Source: Mesotaenium endlicherianum (lineage: Eukaryota > Streptophyta > Zygnematophyceae > Zygnematales > Mesotaeniaceae). Taken from it: DNA of 37,890 bases. The stretch's first letter is position 1; each line of letters starts with the position of its first letter. Shown here one piece after another: positions 10,619-21,136 of the stretch. The notes under the pieces were generated by a model that was given only the letters and a program-made list of their open reading frames with translations, made no database searches and was not told the origin of the DNA. The DNA is taken from contig WELA01012332.1 in assembly GCA_009602735.1 (NCBI GenBank), positions 57,447-95,336 of the forward strand, given 5' to 3'. A program made the position numbers and the translations under genes.

Positions 10619-11888
10619 GTCCATCTCAAACAATGCCAGCCGCCAGCCACATAGGCGTGATTGCCAGCTGAAAGGCTAAGCAATCACGCGCGACAGTCAC
10701 AAGGCGTGCATGCATGCTGAGTGACAACTTCTAAAGCTGTTTGAGGGCTGCTAGGTAAGGACGGCATGCAAGCTAGGCGCTGTGATTAAGCACTAGCATT
10801 CTCGAGAGAGGATAATGTGTGGTGCCTGCGAAAGGCACGAGTCTTGCCTTGAGCTGCCTCATTCCTACTCGCATCGTTGTCAAGGAAGCTGAAGGAGCAG
10901 GTAAAGAAGGAAAGGAGAAGAAGGAGCGCGAAGGAGAAGGAGTTCCCAAGGCCACAGAAGAGCCGAGACGCCACGCTTCTGCCGACGCTGGAAGATTTCT
11001 TCTCAAGTGTATCATAGAAAGGTTGTACCTCAGGAGTTTCCAAGAGGGGATTTGGCTGGTAGAAAGTAGAGAGCTGCAGAACAAAATCTGTTAGGAGATT
11101 AGCACATATTCGGGTCAAACACCACAAGCGTGCGAAAGTCACTTAAAATGGTGAGTGTCGTGTTAGTTTCCAAGTTCTCAGAAGTCTCAATTGTCGAATT
11201 GCTGAGAGCAAGAATAGTATAACAAGTAAAGCTCTCAGTGAAGAACTGAGTGAGCCCAGCCAAGCAGTGAAAAACTGTTAAGGCGCGGTGTTGAGCAAAA
11301 AGCTCAGACCAGGCCAGCATAGATGTGCAGTTTCAGAGTTTTGTAAGTTGTGACTTAGTGGAAGTTAAGCGAAAGCCTTGAAGGGAGATTTTCTCTGAAT
11401 CTGGCATTGCCTGTTAAGTTGCTTAGACGTGATTTTTGCAAATTACAAACTCGCTCATTCTGTAAACCCTCAACTTGGGCGAAAGCCTGTGTGGAACTAA
11501 GACGCTTCTGTCCTACTTCTGAGAACTTGGTTGATTGGTTCAGGTGAACAAGAATTCCCAAGTCAGTTGGGGATTGAGGCCCGTGAAGGCTGCCAGTGTT
11601 CAACCTGGAAAGGAACCCAGAGAAATTTAATTGTATATGCGGTTGAAAAGTGGAAGACTCTACCACCCTGTGGAGCTTGCAGAAGGTTTTGATTCTAGCC
11701 AGACTCCACGAGGAAGTGAGACGTCTAAGCATACTGACAACCGGTGGAGTGAGAAACCATCGTGAGACGAGTCTCGCCATATCTTTGCAAGCGGTGAGAA
11801 CCCGGATAACACACGAGCCTTTGCACGTGATTTGGGCAAAGAGCAAGACGTGTGGGGAAGAGTCAGTGAGTCCTGGGCACCGTTCGAA
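10619..11888 (+). other. Remaining LTR and leader of the outer element
   Basis: This lies between the recognisable LTR block and the first gag codons. It should hold the LTR end, primer-binding site and 5' leader, but I could not identify a convincing primer-binding site. A purine-rich run (about 10880-10950) is the only striking compositional feature. Confidence 0.4.
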
Positions 11889-13282
11889 ATGGCCGATGAT
11901 GATTGGGATGAAAATTATAAGTTCAAGCTGTCTGCAAAGTGTTTTAACGGACGAACCAGTGGAAACGGTCTCACTTTTGAAGAAGTTGATGAGATCTATT
12001 GGGCAGAATTCTTTGAGAATATTCGAAAGAATTCTTCTTATCCGCAATCTGTCGCATTTATAGGCTTGCTTCAGTACTTGGATAAGGATGCCTTGTTGCT
12101 ACATTGCCAATTCCGGAAGGATGAGGATCTCACCCAGGAATGGGCATTTGGAAAGCTAAAAAGGGCTAGGGATTTGAAAATCCAGAAAGAGGCTGCGAAA
12201 GCTCGAATGTCTGCTTTATCTTCAGGAAGAACAGTGCCAACTGCACCTGTTTGAGAGCATAGACTTAGCTGCATTAACACAAAAATTGACAGAGGCCATG
12301 AGGCAACTTACTGAGGGCCAGCAAAGGGCTGCTACTCAGAATGATGATGCTGGCTCTGTCACACAGTTGCGAAAGGTGTGTGCAGAATTGTCTGAAAAGA
12401 TTGCTAATGCTCAGGAACGAGTAACGTGCAGAGCTGCACCTTTTAATGGTCAGCAAGGCGATAGCGCCACGACAGAGGCAAGCCATGCGCAAGCCTTGGC
12501 TAGCTGTCAAAAGGATATGGAGGCTGGGATGACCAGGTAGACTCCGAGCATTGCCTGCGTTGTTTCTTTAAGTTGCTTGAAGCACGAGTCCCAGAGGATC
12601 GCAGTCTTAAGGTGCACCGTTATGTGCATTTTGTCTGTCAAAAGAACAGTCATGAAGGTTAAATCCAGACTGGTAGACCTCGCCAAAAAGGCAAAAATTT
12701 ACGAGCCCAAAATAGTGGCTGACAAATTTCTGTTGCGCTTGGGCAAGGAAACAGGTCGTGAAGTCAGGCCACACCTGTCTGCGAAGCACGAGATAGATTG
12801 GGATATTGACGAGGCGGCTGAAATAGCACGCAATGTCGAAGAAGGTAAAGTGTGGTATACTGAGGCTTCCAAGACGCTTATGGCTCCTGAGAGGAGGGAG
12901 GAATCCTCTCCGCACAAGGCCAACAGCTCTAATTTTTAGTTCAAGAAGAAGAGCGGGTCTTTCAATAAGTTTGCTAAGCATGCCAACACTGCTGAAACAG
13001 CAGAGCTATTGGAATTGCGGGAAATCAGGACATCAGAAGAGGGATTATCCGTACCCGGATGCTAAGCAACTATCTGCTAGCAAGGCTCAGATTTGCGGAC
13101 ATTGCAGCAAGAAGGGACACTTGAAAGATGAGTGCTGGTCTAAGAACCCAACTTTAAAGTCGCCATGGGCAAATGCTGCCACGAAAGAGGCAGACAAGGA
13201 GAAAAAGAAAGAAAAGGGTGGCTCTAGTAACCGCAAGAATAACCAGAAGTATGACGCTATGAGTGCAGAATCGCTGAGTTGA
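11889..13282 (+). pseudogene. gag: Outer element gag (capsid and nucleocapsid), frameshifted
   Basis: Gag forms the virus-like particle and packages element RNA. The likely start is the ATG at 11889 (MADDDWDENY). The reading passes through three frames: 11889-12253, then about 12255-12939 with a TAG at 12538, then about 12950-13282. The last segment holds two CCHC zinc knuckles. The second, CGHCSKKGHLKDEC (near 13096), has all four ligands. In the first (near 13016), the first and last Cys are Tyr (YWNCGKSGHQKRDY), which fits two G-to-A changes. A Lys-rich tail follows. The capsid part is recognised only by position and helical character. Confidence 0.7.
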
Positions 13283-13387
13283 AAGCTCAATATGCAAAAC
13301 TAAATGCGCCTAATATCTACTATGATGCGAATGTTGCAGAAAAGACCGTCTGCAAAGGCGAGAAACTGATGCCTAAAAAGGCTGTGG

Positions 13388-14452
13388 GTGCAACGGCTGC
13401 CGAACGAGCAGATCATGACCGTTTGGTGCCAAGGTGTCGAGCGAGCAGATCATGGCCGTCTGGTGCCAAGGAATGCTGGGAAGCTTCCTCAGACTTTTCG
13501 GATCACTCTGGATGAAAATAAGATCCCGCAGCTGCGACAAGCCAGGCCTGCGACGCGCAAGACATTTAGTTTTTTGCTGGAGGAACTGAAGGCCCTGGTG
13601 GAACACCGGATCCAGCATGCTCCTTTGCTTTCTCTCGCTAATTTGCATAGCACATACCCATTCACGGTTGAAGAAGCGGGAAATCAGCTGGATATAGCTG
13701 AGGAGGGTGCAAACAGCGCCTCATTGCCTACCAAGTTCAGCACCGTGAGAGTGCCATATAGGGATGGTGTACTAATATTCAACAACTGGGCAGCCCCCAA
13801 CATTTCGTTGGATACGGGCGCACAGACAGTCATCCTAGGAAAGCGAGCTGTGAAAGCTCTAGGATTGACAGCAAGGGACCTGAAAGAGAGTCCTTTCCAA
13901 TTAAGAATTGCCTCACGACAAGTCTCAAAGTCTTGTGGGATTACCCGCAAGCCTGTGAAAATCACAGTAAATTCAGGTGAACCTAAAGAGGCGTCACTAC
14001 TCATGGAGTGCACAGTGACGGAGGCAGAGAACTATGATGTTCTCCTGGGAACAGAAGCGCTGATTCCCTTGGGTATGGTCATTCATCTGCGAAAGCGGAG
14101 AGTGACTTACCAGTCAACTAATCAACAGCCAGCAAGAGAAATTCCTGAAAAGATGGGTTGCAGAGGAGAAGCAAACTACGGGCTGCTAGACTGCTGCGTT
14201 AACAACAGGTACCCAAAATCCTACGACAACATCGTGAAGCGCGAAGAGGAAAGATATACGAGCATTAACATGCCAACACCCTTGGTATGGCAACCTCGGA
14301 TAATGGAGCAACTGGAAATTGTAAGTAATAGGGACCGCGGCCCGCAAGAGTTGCTGCCAGTACCCTACCCAGTTACCTCTGCTGCAAACCTGATGCCTGG
14401 AATCGAGCCGCTGCCGCAAGGCATTGTCAGGACGGGAGATCCTTTTCGTTAA
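13388..14452 (+). pseudogene. pro: Outer element aspartic protease region
   Basis: This encodes the retropepsin that would cleave the polyprotein. The active-site motif SLDTGAQTVILG is near 13808-13843 and a supporting VLLGTEALIPLG segment is near 14039. The upstream frame (ELKAQYAKLNAPN, from 13279) joins this frame across a 37-bp tandem duplication at 13401-13474, which accounts for the frame change. The C-terminal 120 residues are Pro- and Arg-rich without a recognised domain. The segment ends at TAA (14450-14452), but the same frame continues straight into the methyltransferase. Protease and methyltransferase may therefore originally have been one polyprotein. Confidence 0.75.
13401..13474 (+). 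repeat. 37-bp tandem duplication causing a frameshift
   Basis: Two 37-bp copies start at 13401 and 13438, sharing GAGCAGATCATG and GGTGCCAAGG with a few substitutions. Since 37 is not a multiple of three, the second copy shifts the frame by +1. This is exactly the change seen between the upstream and downstream coding segments. Confidence 0.85.
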
Positions 14453-14771
14453 AAGGGAGTAGTGGTGTTGGAATTGTTCGCCGGACTTGGGTCTAGGACC
14501 ATAGCATTGATCCAACGAGGGATACAAGTGCCCAAAGTCCTGCATGTGGACAATGATAACCACAGTTTTCTAGCATTTAGAGAAGTCATGAGTCAGATGC
14601 AGCAAATGTATCACTTTGAGGGGTTGGTGCTCGCATACACCAATGTTGAGCGCATCTCTGGAGGCAACATTATTAATGTGAAGCTTGAAGACCTGCACGG
14701 CTACAGGATTGACTGGATCTTTGCTGGACTCCCTTGTCAACCGTTTTCTCAAGCTGGGAACAGGAGGGGAT

Positions 14772-14776
14772 TCAGT
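14772..14776. repeat. Target-site duplication TCAGT (left)
   Basis: TCAGT lies directly before the TGTAA terminus of the solo LTR and is repeated at 15698-15702. Confidence 0.9.
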
Positions 14777-15179
14777 TGTAACGATTTGAGCTTTTTAGGC
14801 GTATTTTGGACATTTTCCCAAATTACCTAAAATACGTCGTACTATTTATCATACATCATTTGATAAATGATTGCATCACATCAATTATTCGTCACACGCG
14901 TGTGCCGATTAATCTCCGGTCAATTGGCGAAACAACCGAGATACTATTGCAAAAAGCGTCGTAACGTAACTCGACTACTTCGCAAAAGTACGACAAAATT
15001 ATTTATAAAGTTACTTTGAATAATTATGAGATGATAACTTAATAAATCTCGGATTGATTAAGTTGATATGATTGTCATTATTTCGGATAATGCACAGTCA
15101 TAGATTTCGCATTTACGACCAGTCGTTAATACGAAGAAACAGTCGTAAAAGTCAGACGACACATAATATGCAAAGCGAC

Positions 15180-15252
15180 TCTGCATCCGAGCGGATTTGA
15201 ACCCGCGACTCGTCGTTTGAAACGTTCACACCTAACCGATTGACGAAGTAGT
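15180..15252 (-). other. Degenerate tRNA-like sequence inside the solo LTR
   Basis: On the minus strand a perfect B-box-like GGTTCAAATCC (15192-15202) follows, at tRNA-like distance, an A-box-like TCAATCGGTTAGG. Acceptor, T-stem and anticodon-stem pairing are poor, so this is not a functional tRNA. It could be a tRNA-derived relic or chance. Confidence 0.3.
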
Positions 15253-15515
15253 TATTTGTAACTCCCGGTTCATGACGAAAGCATCTGTACGCGACTCCAC
15301 GAACAGTCGCGACTTTTCAAAAGTCGCGTGAACGCGAAAACGCCCGTTTGGTGTGAAACGGTTTTTCGGAAACCGTCGAAAAGTCTCCAAACCGCCAAAC
15401 GGCGCGTTTCGAGCATTTGGCCAAATGGGTTGTACCCCTTCGACCGTTTTTGTTGAACATGAACCAGTGCCCTAGGTGGTGACTCGAAGCACTCCAGTGC
15501 CTCACGATTTGCAAG

Positions 15516-15523
15516 TATAAATA
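15516..15523 (+). promoter_or_regulatory. TATA box of the solo LTR
   Basis: TATAAATA lies about 180 bp before the LTR end, a usual place for the Pol II core promoter at the U3/R border. Confidence 0.6.
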
Positions 15524-15697
15524 CTCGCAAGAGTCATTGTGAGTGCAACTCTCACAAGCACATATTCTACGTTAGTTTTCATTTCCGCTATTTCAAGTAT
15601 TCGTCAATTCGCACAAGTATGCAGGTTTTCTTTCCACTTCAATTTAACATTCCTTGAATACCGAGGAAAGATCCTCTTGAAAAGCAAAAACATTACA

Positions 15698-15702
15698 TCA
15701 GT
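15698..15702. repeat. Target-site duplication TCAGT (right)
   Basis: The second copy of TCAGT. The methyltransferase frame resumes at 15703 with DPRAQHW. Confidence 0.9.
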
Positions 15703-16395
15703 GATCCACGAGCACAACACTGGGGATGGATGGTGAAAATCATCAGCATGCTGCGGGAATATCAGCACTATCACCCACCAGTGTTTGTGATTGAGAACGT
15801 GCATCCAGGAACGGATTACAAGCAGATGAAGCCGGGAGAGCCATGGCTGATTTTTGACTCCACCTTGGGTCATTATGTGCTAATCAATGACGCCAAGCAT
15901 GGAGGATTATCCCGTAGGGCCAGAATATTTTGGACCAACGAAAAGTCTATTAAGGTCCTGAGAGATGGAGGACCTTACACGGCAATCATCGACGGCGTTG
16001 ACCGTGGAAGAGGTGCTGGCGGTACATACCAGGCCAGTGACCAGGAGGGATTCCTATCCACAGTGCGTCATCAACAAACCAGGTCGGCCAAGGGTGGTAC
16101 TGCCTACCTTCACAGCGTATCCAAGATCCCGAGTCTTCATAGGAGGTGGACCAGGAATGGTCAAAGACATGCATGAAAGAGATGCCGTTTGGAGAGAGCC
16201 TACTGCGGTGGAGAAGGGAAACTGCCTCGGAATACCCGACACCATAGCTCGGCAGATAGCCGTTGCTGTAGGATCAGATGAAGCTGCGAAGATTTTTGGC
16301 AACATGATTGGACAGCACTCTATGACTTGGCTAGTGGAGACAATCATGACGTGGCAGCAGTTGACCTTCACCAACAAGCCTATGCCGAGGCCAAG

Positions 16396-18623
16396 ACCAA
16401 TGACAATTGGGGTCCATGTGGTGCCAACATCTGATCAGAGGGCTATTAGGACGGCACATCAGCAACAAGAAGAATATGGTGTGCAAAGAGACGCAGCAGA
16501 AGCTGCCAGAGATAGAGCATTTAGGGAAGCTGGGGTAGCTGAACTGATGAGATGTCAGGATCTATTGGACCGAATTGATAACCGGACCGCTGAATTACAA
16601 GCACCTCTGGAAAGAGAGGATACACCCATGGGGGACCAGATGTCTGAGCAGATGACGCCGCTGCCAAGCGCAGAAGACGGTACACATGACATCCTGCCAT
16701 CTGTGAGAAACGCCACTCACAGTCAAATATTTGGAAGACCACCTTCCGGAGCCGCGACATCAAGGCGTGAGGAGACTCCAAAAGATGCCAGATCAAGGTA
16801 TGATACCAACCTCAGCCCAAGAGCGGCTGGGCGCAAAGACTACTAGCAGGAAAGCTCAAGTACCTGAGAATCTAACCAGAAGTGTCTATCGTCTTCACCA
16901 GAGCAAGCGCAGTTACAAGACATGTCAGAGGAGTCTGAGAAGAAGACCCCTGAGCCAACGCTTGAAGACTTTGAATACTATCTAAACCAAGCATCAGTGC
17001 AAGAACGCCAGTGCATTATTGGTGAATGGGCTGAAGAGAGTAGCCAGAATTCAAGAGATTCTGGAGGGTCTGCAACGACCATATGCCTCGAAGTGATATT
17101 CGAAGAACGCAAGGAGGAGTCGGACAAGCAATTGTCCACAACACCTTCTTTGATGAGCCCAGAGCCGCAGGCTAAGGGCAACAGCAGGGTCCAGCCAGTC
17201 AGACAGCTGAGTCCATTGCAAGGCAGATCATGGAGCAGCTGCTGGAAGCAGACGTTCGACGGCACAAGGAAGAGGATGGCAGCAAGCACTCTGCAATCAG
17301 CCATCGTCAACTTGGCGAAGCTCAACACCGATAATGATGGAGAGCCACCACCACCTAGAGTGGAGAAGTCAGTTGAAGATGAGGCAGAGATGCCAGACCT
17401 TCCAGAATTCAACCTGCCGTCAATCACCAGTGAAGAGGAGATTCGGGAAGAAATTCCACGTCTCCCTACCCCAGAGCTGGACCTGTTGGAGCTACAAGAG
17501 CTCAGGACGGATGACTGGGTGGCCGATCACTTGATAATGGAGGGGCCCAGCTCGGCAGATCTATACAACGATCCGAGGTCGCCTACATCCAGCACTCCAA
17601 CCGCCAAATTTTGAGCACCAGAAGCTACCCCACATCAGCTACAACAGCCGCAAGAAGTGGCTGCCTGCACGGCTAAGGTGGAACCAACACAAGGTAATCC
17701 TCAAGGTCGCGCAAGCCGACCAAGAAAAGTGGCCCAGGAAGGGAATGCATCTTTCAGGCGGATGCTGATGCGTTATCTCAAGTATAGGGGAGCAGCTCAG
17801 AGAGAAGGGGTTCCGAAAGGAACCATTGCTCCTCCTCCACAACCTATCCTGGAGATTTTGCAAAGAGCAGGAGAGAATGGCTTGATTTGCAAGCCATGGC
17901 ATTGAGAATTCACATGGTGCGCCATTCATCCACTGGAACGTGGGAGAAGGATAGTTCAGCTTCTAAGATACGTGCAGTTTTTGAAAGGGAACTAATAGAG
18001 CTGAGAAGTACCACAAGCCGCTTGACAGCAGAGAATGTTGTATCTGCACAACTAGCTGCGGCTCAAAGACCGCAGACTTTGACACAAGCATGGACGGTGA
18101 CGCCACCAGCCAGGGAGGAGTTTGGCACAACCGTTGCGCGCATTGCTACCATTGAGCGCGAGTGGGGTTGGACAATTGACTCCAGCGCGGATCCAGCAGG
18201 GTGGCCTTTGCCGAACCCGCCCCCACCACGTGTAGAGGGAGGAGCGGGGACCAGCTGGACTACAGCAGATGAAAAAAGGTTCTTGAGGCAGCCCATCCGG
18301 AGGCGTCTGACATACTCCACTCAACAGGAGAGGCGACGATCCATCGAAAAAGGTAAAAGGCCTAAGAAGCAGGCCGCTGAGCCTAAGTCAGCGGAGGAGC
18401 AAGCTGTGAAGCCTGCCACTCCATTGCCCAGGATGAGGGCAAAAAGCCCCCACTTGAACCCAAGAGTAGCAACTACTGGATGCCTGTGTTAAGGAAAAGC
18501 AGCCGGAAATTGAGGTTTTCATTATTGGAAACATGGTCTCAGCCCAACAGAGAGCACAAGTAGAAATGCTGCTGAAGAAAATCCCAAAGGTGTTTGCTTT
18601 CACCAAGGAGGAAATTGGTAGAA
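16396..18623 (+). pseudogene. Charged linker region between methyltransferase and RT
   Basis: About 2.2 kb of mostly open but frame-hopping sequence separates the methyltransferase from RT. Segments are 16396-16843 (Gln/Glu/Ala-rich, likely coiled coil near HQQQEEYGVQRDAAEAARD), 16922-17614 (acidic, Pro-rich, with LEDFEYYLNQASVQERQCII), 17657-17905, and 17887-18492 (basic, Arg/Lys-rich end). The end (about 18500-18623), QVEMLLKKIPKVFAFTKEEIG, is the usual start of a Ty3 RT region. I recognise no other domain. Its length is unusual for a Ty3 pol, so it may include an extra disordered protein unique to this family. Confidence 0.55.
18619..18623. repeat. Target-site duplication TAGAA (left)
   Basis: TAGAA flanks the inner chromovirus and is repeated at 27419-27423. 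Confidence 0.9.
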
Positions 18624-19345
18624 TGAAATGAATCGACTTACCAATTAGGCGATTAACAATTAATAAAGATCTTTATATCAGCAAGTAATCTTTATGGTAT
18701 TTGCGTTAACTAGTTAAACGGCAAAGGACAATACACTAGCAAGGAATAATACTCGTCAATCAAATGAGAGTAAACTAGCATCAATAATGCAAATCATAAG
18801 TAAACTCATACATAAGCAAGGTTAGAAGACAGTGCGTATCAATGGCTTCTCGCCTTGGATTCAGATCTCTCTCAGTAAGCTGTACAAGAGAGTTGGCCTC
18901 GTTTCCGAATGCCGAACTCGAGAGCAATGCCTAGCGTATGTACATGGAATGAGTTTACTGTTCAACGGTCAGTGCGATGGCACCGCCTACCCGGGAGTTA
19001 ACCACGTTGGTAGGACCTCGGTTAACCAAATCCACCGCCATCTCCCATCATCCCGAATAGCCATCCATCATAGGGATGTCATCTGGCTATTCATCTAGCA
19101 TATCGCACTTAGATGCATATCAAGGCAGTTCGCTGCTACCGAGTACGGAAGTCAGCTGGCTGTCAAAGAATGGGTCAGCAAGCTGACTTATATGGACTTC
19201 AGCCTGCTGCTTTCGGCTGAGTCATTAAACTGATAATTATGTAAAGTCCAGCAGACTGACTATTAACTAAAGTTCAGCAGGCTGAACTTAATTAACTATT
19301 ATATTTAAATGAATATTATATCCACTAATATACTGATTCATTACA
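18624..19345 (-). repeat. 3' LTR of the inner chromovirus
   Basis: On the plus strand it starts TGAAATGAATCG and ends GATTCATTACA. It matches 26698-27418. An 88-codon frame present in both LTRs simply reflects the repeat. Confidence 0.95.
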
Positions 19346-19346
19346 A

Positions 19347-19359
19347 TCCCTCCAACTTA
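19347..19359 (-). promoter_or_regulatory. 3' polypurine tract of the inner chromovirus
   Basis: On the minus strand TAAGTTGGAGGGA precedes the LTR by one base. This is the expected primer for plus-strand DNA synthesis. Confidence 0.75.
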
Positions 19360-19458
19360 ACTTGTTGTCGCCTCGACAACATTAAACTGCAGAAATTTTA
19401 AATAAGGGAACTGAACCTGACCAGCCTCCCTTACTGACTGCCTCTTCAGCGTGTCACC

Positions 19459-21135
19459 TTAAGGGGTTGTTCCTGGGGCTTCAGGGTCAGGAGACGGAGA
19501 TCTGGACCTAGATCTGGACAGCCCTCTAGGTCTGTCAGCTGGCCTTCTAAAGAACCCTGTTTGCTCTAAAGTTGGCCCTCGAGGAGAACGGAGGATGGTG
19601 GCCTGCTCTTCAACCACTTGGGTGTTGATTCCCACATAGACAGGCATTCCAGTAGGATGCTGAAATACATTGGCTAGAGGTACATGCCCCTGAGCGGAGG
19701 GGGAGGCTGGCATACCTCTGGCCCACCCGCGTGTCCCTCTTCTGGCACCCCTGTCCTCTGGGGATTTCTGTCTGTGTCTGCTGCCCAGTACAGTCAGATC
19801 AGCTTCTTCCCCTGCTTGGGCAGGTGGGCTGGGGGAGCGAGCGCGGGGTCCAGTTGTCGCCATAACGGGGATCACATTCCAAACACCTGATCGTGGTTCT
19901 TTAGGAAGCGCCCCTGCCTGTCCCTGGGTATCCTGAGTACCTGCTGCTGATGCTTCTCCTCTGCCTTGTTCTTCTTCCTCATCCTCCTCATCCTCCTCCT
20001 CGGAGAGAGTAGGGGTCTCGTCCACTAAGTCGTCCTGCTCCCTAGTAGACATGGAGTAGTCTACCGACCTCCCTTTCTTAGGGCGCGCTGGAGGTTGCTT
20101 GGCCTTCAGCCTACTGATATCTATCCGGCCTGCATTCTTTGCCCATTTGACAAAGGCATGCTTTCCCTTAGAGAAGTACTCTCTTCCCCTCCTCCTATGT
20201 TCCTTGGTCTCTGCATTCATATTGCTCAGGCATCCATTCAGCCTGGGGTCCCAAGGGGCAATGTGAGGTGGTAGGATGAGATAGCCGTCTAGGCCATAGT
20301 GGAAGTCATCCGGTTGGGCTCGGTCACACTCCTGCTTCTTATTTGTGACGGTCATCCACCTCCAGTCTGTTGGCTGCTGGTAGTACTGGGGTCCGTGCTC
20401 AGCCTTCCTCAGTTTACACGGGAACCAGTGGGGAGAGAACATCTGCTGTCCTGCTTCCCTGGCCAAGTACTCCCAGCTCCTTCTCTCAACTTCATTGTAA
20501 GCTGGCAGGAGTGTGAGGTAGAATACCGTATCCTTAAAGCTATCGGGCCGCATGCTCACCATCCGGATGAGTCTCTGATCTCCCACTATTCCCGGTATGG
20601 GGACCGGCTTGTCCTCTGAATCATCTGCGAGATACCGGGCCTGCTCTGCTGTATAGCCCACCATCTTAGCATAATCTTCGTAAAGGACCACGCCGGTGTG
20701 TGTCTCGATGTACCTGTCCAGTGCTGTAGCTCCTTCCTTCTGTAGCAGTGTTGTCTGTTCCAGCCTGTTGATCTCCTGGGCTGCCAGCAATGCTTCCTTC
20801 AGGTTATCGAAGTTTTGGCCACCCACCACAGTATACCTGTAAGTGGCCAAGCTCTTCTGTCTGTCCGCTTCAATCTTTTTTCTTTTCTCCTCTTCTGCCG
20901 CTGCCGCTTCTTCTTGCTGTTTCTTCTGTCTCTCCTCCTCAGCCTTCCTGAGGTTTTCCGCTTCCTGATCCTTCTTCCTCTGTGCCTCTTCTGCCGCCTC
21001 TTGTTGCTTGCGGACCCTTTCTTGTTCTCTCCTGGTGAGGGACGTCGCCGCCAGCTCCTTCTGGTATTGCTCCATTGTCCTCCTGGCTTCTTCTGCCTTG
21101 CGCTTTCTGTCCTCCTTTTGTGTGGTGGGCGCCAT
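19459..21135 (-). CDS. Additional gene of the inner chromovirus, unknown function
   Basis: An intact frame of 566 codons if read from 21159, or 558 from the better-placed ATG at 21135 (AGGATGGCG). It lies in sense between pol and the 3' LTR, the position of env in retroviruses. I do not recognise the family. Numbering from 21159: residues 13-105 are a long charged coiled coil (Glu/Lys/Arg/Gln); 106-350 look globular, with conserved-looking aromatic segments (WEYLAREAG, MFSPHWFPCKL, DWRWMTVTNKK, FHYGLDGYLILPPHIAPWDPR); 378-398 are strongly acidic; the tail is Pro/Ser-rich and ends with an SRSRSRSPSP stretch like SR proteins. There is no signal peptide or membrane segment, so it is not a typical envelope protein. 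SR-like and basic parts hint at RNA binding or nuclear localisation, which is inference. Confidence 0.8.
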   Translation of the reverse strand: MAPTTQKEDRKRKAEEARRTMEQYQKELAATSLTRREQERVRKQQEAAEEAQRKKDQEAENLRKAEEERQKKQQEEAAAAEEEKRKKIEADRQKSLATYRYTVVGGQNFDNLKEALLAAQEINRLEQTTLLQKEGATALDRYIETHTGVVLYEDYAKMVGYTAEQARYLADDSEDKPVPIPGIVGDQRLIRMVSMRPDSFKDTVFYLTLLPAYNEVERRSWEYLAREAGQQMFSPHWFPCKLRKAEHGPQYYQQPTDWRWMTVTNKKQECDRAQPDDFHYGLDGYLILPPHIAPWDPRLNGCLSNMNAETKEHRRRGREYFSKGKHAFVKWAKNAGRIDISRLKAKQPPARPKKGRSVDYSMSTREQDDLVDETPTLSEEEDEEDEEEEQGRGEASAAGTQDTQGQAGALPKEPRSGVWNVIPVMATTGPRARSPSPPAQAGEEADLTVLGSRHRQKSPEDRGARRGTRGWARGMPASPSAQGHVPLANVFQHPTGMPVYVGINTQVVEEQATILRSPRGPTLEQTGFFRRPADRPRGLSRSRSRSPSPDPEAPGTTP

Positions 21136-21136
21136 C

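Larger units (their letters stand above)
14777..15697 (+). mobile_element. Solo LTR (921 bp) inserted in the methyltransferase
   Basis: The segment starts TGTAA and ends TTACA, perfect short inverted termini of an LTR, and is flanked by the 5-bp duplication TCAGT. It has no coding capacity. It is AT-rich compared with its surroundings and has a TATAAATA box at 15516-15523, which suggests plus orientation. A single LTR with intact target duplication is the usual product of recombination between the two LTRs of a full element. No other copy is in the window. Confidence 0.9.
14453..16395 (+). pseudogene. C5-cytosine DNA methyltransferase domain captured by the outer element
   Basis: The enzyme family transfers a methyl group from S-adenosylmethionine to cytosine C5. 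Motifs appear in canonical order: I, LELFAGLGS (SAM binding, 14468 on); II, HVDND; IV, GLPCQPFSQAG with the catalytic Cys codon at 14735-14737; VI, VIENV with the Glu codon at 15793-15795; VIII, SRRARIFWTN; a PTF segment in the target-recognition region; and X, IFGNMIGQ near 16294. The solo LTR at 14777-15697 sits inside the FSDPR segment after motif IV, and without it plus one target copy the frame is continuous. Coding length without the insert is about 335 residues, a full catalytic domain. One frameshift lies near 15965-15990 (frame 1 to frame 2). An in-frame TAA separates it from protease. Motif VIII is closer in style to DNMT3 than to bacterial enzymes; the subfamily needs a tree. Confidence 0.9.

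Noticed and set aside
10819..11094. 91-codon frame with Lys/Glu-rich centre in the leader of the outer element
   Set aside because: It lies in a purine-rich leader or LTR segment, has no gag motif, and similar frames occur on the opposite strand.
18832..19098. 88-codon frame, identical to one at 26904-27170
   Set aside because: Both lie in the two LTRs of the same element. The identity reflects the repeat, and there is no domain or start context suggesting a gene.
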